A DNA stretch of 6,761 nucleotides, taken from the NCBI GenBank assembly GCA_030838305.1, contig JAUTWY010000254.1:1-6761 (forward strand), written 5' to 3'. The DNA comes from Acidobacteriaceae bacterium. Lineage in GTDB: Bacteria; Acidobacteriota; Terriglobia; Terriglobales; Acidobacteriaceae. The notes under the pieces were generated by a model. That model was given only the letters and a program-made list of their open reading frames with translations. It did not search any database and had not been told where the DNA came from. Below are positions 5,229-6,761 of this stretch, one piece after another; within the stretch, counting starts at the first letter, position 1; the number at the start of each line of letters is the position of its first letter. The translations under genes were made by a program, and so were the position numbers.

Positions 5229-6761
5229 ATGCGAAAGCAATTGCTGAGTGTAATCCTACCGTTGCTGGTGTTGGGTTTGGTGGCTTCGGCCGCCGAGACG
5301 CCGGCGTCACAGCCAGCGGGCCAGAGAAACGAACTGCAACGAGTGAATGTGGTTCGCGCCACGGATGAGATCCGGGTCGAGATCAGTGCGAATGGCGCAG
5401 TCTCGCCCAAGGTGAGCACTGCGGACTCGCCTGCGCGTCTGGTCGTGGAACTGCCCGGTACGGTAATGGCGACGGGACAGAGCCACATCACGGTAGGCAG
5501 CGCTGGAGTCAAAGGCGTGCGCATTGGCATGGATGGCAAGACTCCTCCGACCACCCGCGTGGTGGTCGATCTGGAGCATGCCTGCCGCTATGACTTGAAC
5601 CCATCTGCCGATGGGAAGCTAGTGCTGACGCTGTACACCGAGAAGGCAGCAGTGGCCAGCGCGAGCACGCCAAAGAATGTGAAGGCAAGCGCGCCAGCGC
5701 AGAATGCTGCCAAGGCTAGCGCTCCGGCGTTCGCGCAAAAGAGCCCGGCGTCGACTCCTTCGAGCAATTTTGTCTTCGTCGAGCCTACCTACGAAGCTAA
5801 GAAAACTGCTCCGGACACGACAACCGAACCCACCGAACGCGCGCAGGAATCGGCGGCGAAGTTTGCCGATAAGACAGCCGCGGAACTTCTGCCAAGCGGC
5901 GCGAGCGCGGCGCAATCGTCGCAAAACACTCCTCCTGCACCGGTTATCCAACCCGCGGTAAATCTTGCGGCGGAACAACAGGCGCAGGCGGCACAGCATC
6001 CCGCCCTGGCGGGCCCTAAGTACACGGGTGAACCCATTTCAGTGAATCTGAAGGATGTCGATTTGAAGGACTTCTTCCGGTTGATTCATGAAATCAGTGG
6101 CTTGAATGTGGTGCTCGATCCCAATGTGCACGGTAGCCTGACCATCGTTTTGGATGACGTGCCGTGGGACCAGGCTCTGGACATCGTGCTCAAGAACAAC
6201 GACCTGGCGCGGGAACTGGAAGGTAACGTTCTGCGCGTTGCGACCGTGGAAACCCTGAAGAAAGAAGCGGACGGACGCCGCGCCCAGGTGGAATCGGAAG
6301 CCCTGGCGGTGGAGAAAGTTTCGGTCACGCGCTTCCTGAGCTATGCCCACGCGAAAGATGTCGTGATCACGGCAAAGAAGTTTCTCTCGGTGCGGGGCGA
6401 CGTTGTAGCCGACGATCGTACCAATGCAGTGATCATCAACGATATTCCGAAAGTCATTCCCATCATCGATCGCCTGCTGACTCAGTTGGATCGCAAGACG
6501 CAGGAAGTTGAGATTGAAGCCCGGGTGGTGGCGGCGACCCGGCAGTTTGCGCGCGACATCGGCACCCAGTTCGGCTTTGGTTGGGGCGATGGCCACAGCG
6601 CAATCGGCGGCGCTTCCGCAGTAGGGAGCTCACCGACGACTGCCAGCGGTTTGACGCCGGGCTTTATCACAGTGCCGGGCACGGGCGGGGGCTCGGGATC
6701 ATCGATTCCCTTGTTCTCGAACCTGGCTGCGGGCGCACCCACCAGCGGTTTGACCTTCTTG
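5229..6761 (+). CDS. pilQ: Type IV pilus secretin PilQ (3'-truncated by window)
   Basis: Outer-membrane secretin through which the pilus passes. 511 codons are visible with no stop, so the C-terminal secretin barrel is missing. Order: signal peptide 1-21/22 (ends 'ASAAE'); AMIN domain 31-137 (peptidoglycan binding in characterised AMIN proteins); Ala/Ser/Pro/Gln linker about 138-261; STN/N0 domain about 268-345 ('ISVNLKDVDLKDFFRLIHEI' and onward); secretin N1 domain about 359-422 with 'GDVVADDRTNAVIINDIP' (390-407); start of the secretin core from about 426 ('EVEIEARVV'). A Gly/Ser/Thr-rich stretch from about 458 to 500 lies within the early secretin core. ATG 5229 is well supported: GGGGAG at 7-nt spacing and an in-frame TAG at 5202-5204 rule out a much longer form. 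Only one AMIN is present here, whereas some PilQ proteins have two. Confidence 0.95.
   Translation, partial: MRKQLLSVILPLLVLGLVASAAETPASQPAGQRNELQRVNVVRATDEIRVEISANGAVSPKVSTADSPARLVVELPGTVMATGQSHITVGSAGVKGVRIGMDGKTPPTTRVVVDLEHACRYDLNPSADGKLVLTLYTEKAAVASASTPKNVKASAPAQNAAKASAPAFAQKSPASTPSSNFVFVEPTYEAKKTAPDTTTEPTERAQESAAKFADKTAAELLPSGASAAQSSQNTPPAPVIQPAVNLAAEQQAQAAQHPALAGPKYTGEPISVNLKDVDLKDFFRLIHEISGLNVVLDPNVHGSLTIVLDDVPWDQALDIVLKNNDLARELEGNVLRVATVETLKKEADGRRAQVESEALAVEKVSVTRFLSYAHAKDVVITAKKFLSVRGDVVADDRTNAVIINDIPKVIPIIDRLLTQLDRKTQEVEIEARVVAATRQFARDIGTQFGFGWGDGHSAIGGASAVGSSPTTASGLTPGFITVPGTGGGSGSSIPLFSNLAAGAPTSGLTFL
5319..5639 (+). repeat. AMIN-coding segment, copy 2 (in pilQ)
   Basis: Encodes PilQ residues 31-137, the paralogue of nt 4151-4471 in pilP. 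The 57-nt block 5499-5555 encodes the same 19 residues as 4331-4387 but differs at nine positions, all third codon bases. Confidence 0.85.

Noticed and set aside
5704..5961. 85-codon + strand frame inside pilQ, very Arg-rich
   Set aside because: Out-of-frame reading of the Ala/Ser/Pro linker of pilQ; no ribosome site or recognisable fold.

Overview
The window carries most of a type IV pilus alignment-subcomplex and secretin operon, pilM-pilN-pilO-pilP-pilQ, on the + strand. A small excisionase-type helix-turn-helix gene sits directly before it, and the 3' end of an unrelated exported-protein gene lies at the left edge. The DNA is GC-rich and densely coding. The style of the genes (a PilP with an extra AMIN domain, a Q/G-rich protein ending in a BamE/SmpA-like 'GMTPEQVEAAMGKP' module, a GC-palindrome REP-like element) looks to me like an Acidobacteriota (Terriglobia/Koribacter-like) chromosome. 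That taxonomic call is an inference from family recognition, not from any search.

Layout. 1-696: 3' part of a hypothetical secreted or periplasmic protein. 697-1242: about 545 bp with no convincing gene. It holds two small stem-loops, a pair of TAGTACTTC direct repeats exactly 20 bp apart, an AT-rich promoter-like patch, and a possible long leader. 1243-1479: 78-aa HTH protein. 1480-1528: short spacer with a perfect 7-bp GC palindrome. 1529-5134: pilM, pilN, pilO and pilP, packed with a 4-bp overlap (pilM/pilN) and gaps of 10 and 9 bp. 5135-5228: a 94-bp spacer with two hairpins. 5229-6761: pilQ, 511 codons visible, still open at the right edge.

How they work together. PilM is a cytoplasmic actin-like protein that binds the N-terminal tail of PilN. 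PilN and PilO are single-pass inner-membrane proteins that pair through coiled coils and ferredoxin-like domains. PilP bridges the PilN/PilO pair to the outer-membrane secretin PilQ, through which the pilus leaves the cell. The HTH protein may regulate the operon, but this rests only on position.

The most notable feature is that PilP (427 aa, more than twice the classical length) carries an AMIN domain that aligns without gaps to the AMIN domain of the neighbouring PilQ, with 73 of 107 residues identical by hand count. A 19-residue block is identical in protein while its DNA differs at nine third-codon positions. PilP also lacks the usual lipoprotein cysteine and has long Ala/Pro/Lys linkers. 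Together these suggest a lineage-specific pilus machine with peptidoglycan-binding modules on both PilP and PilQ.
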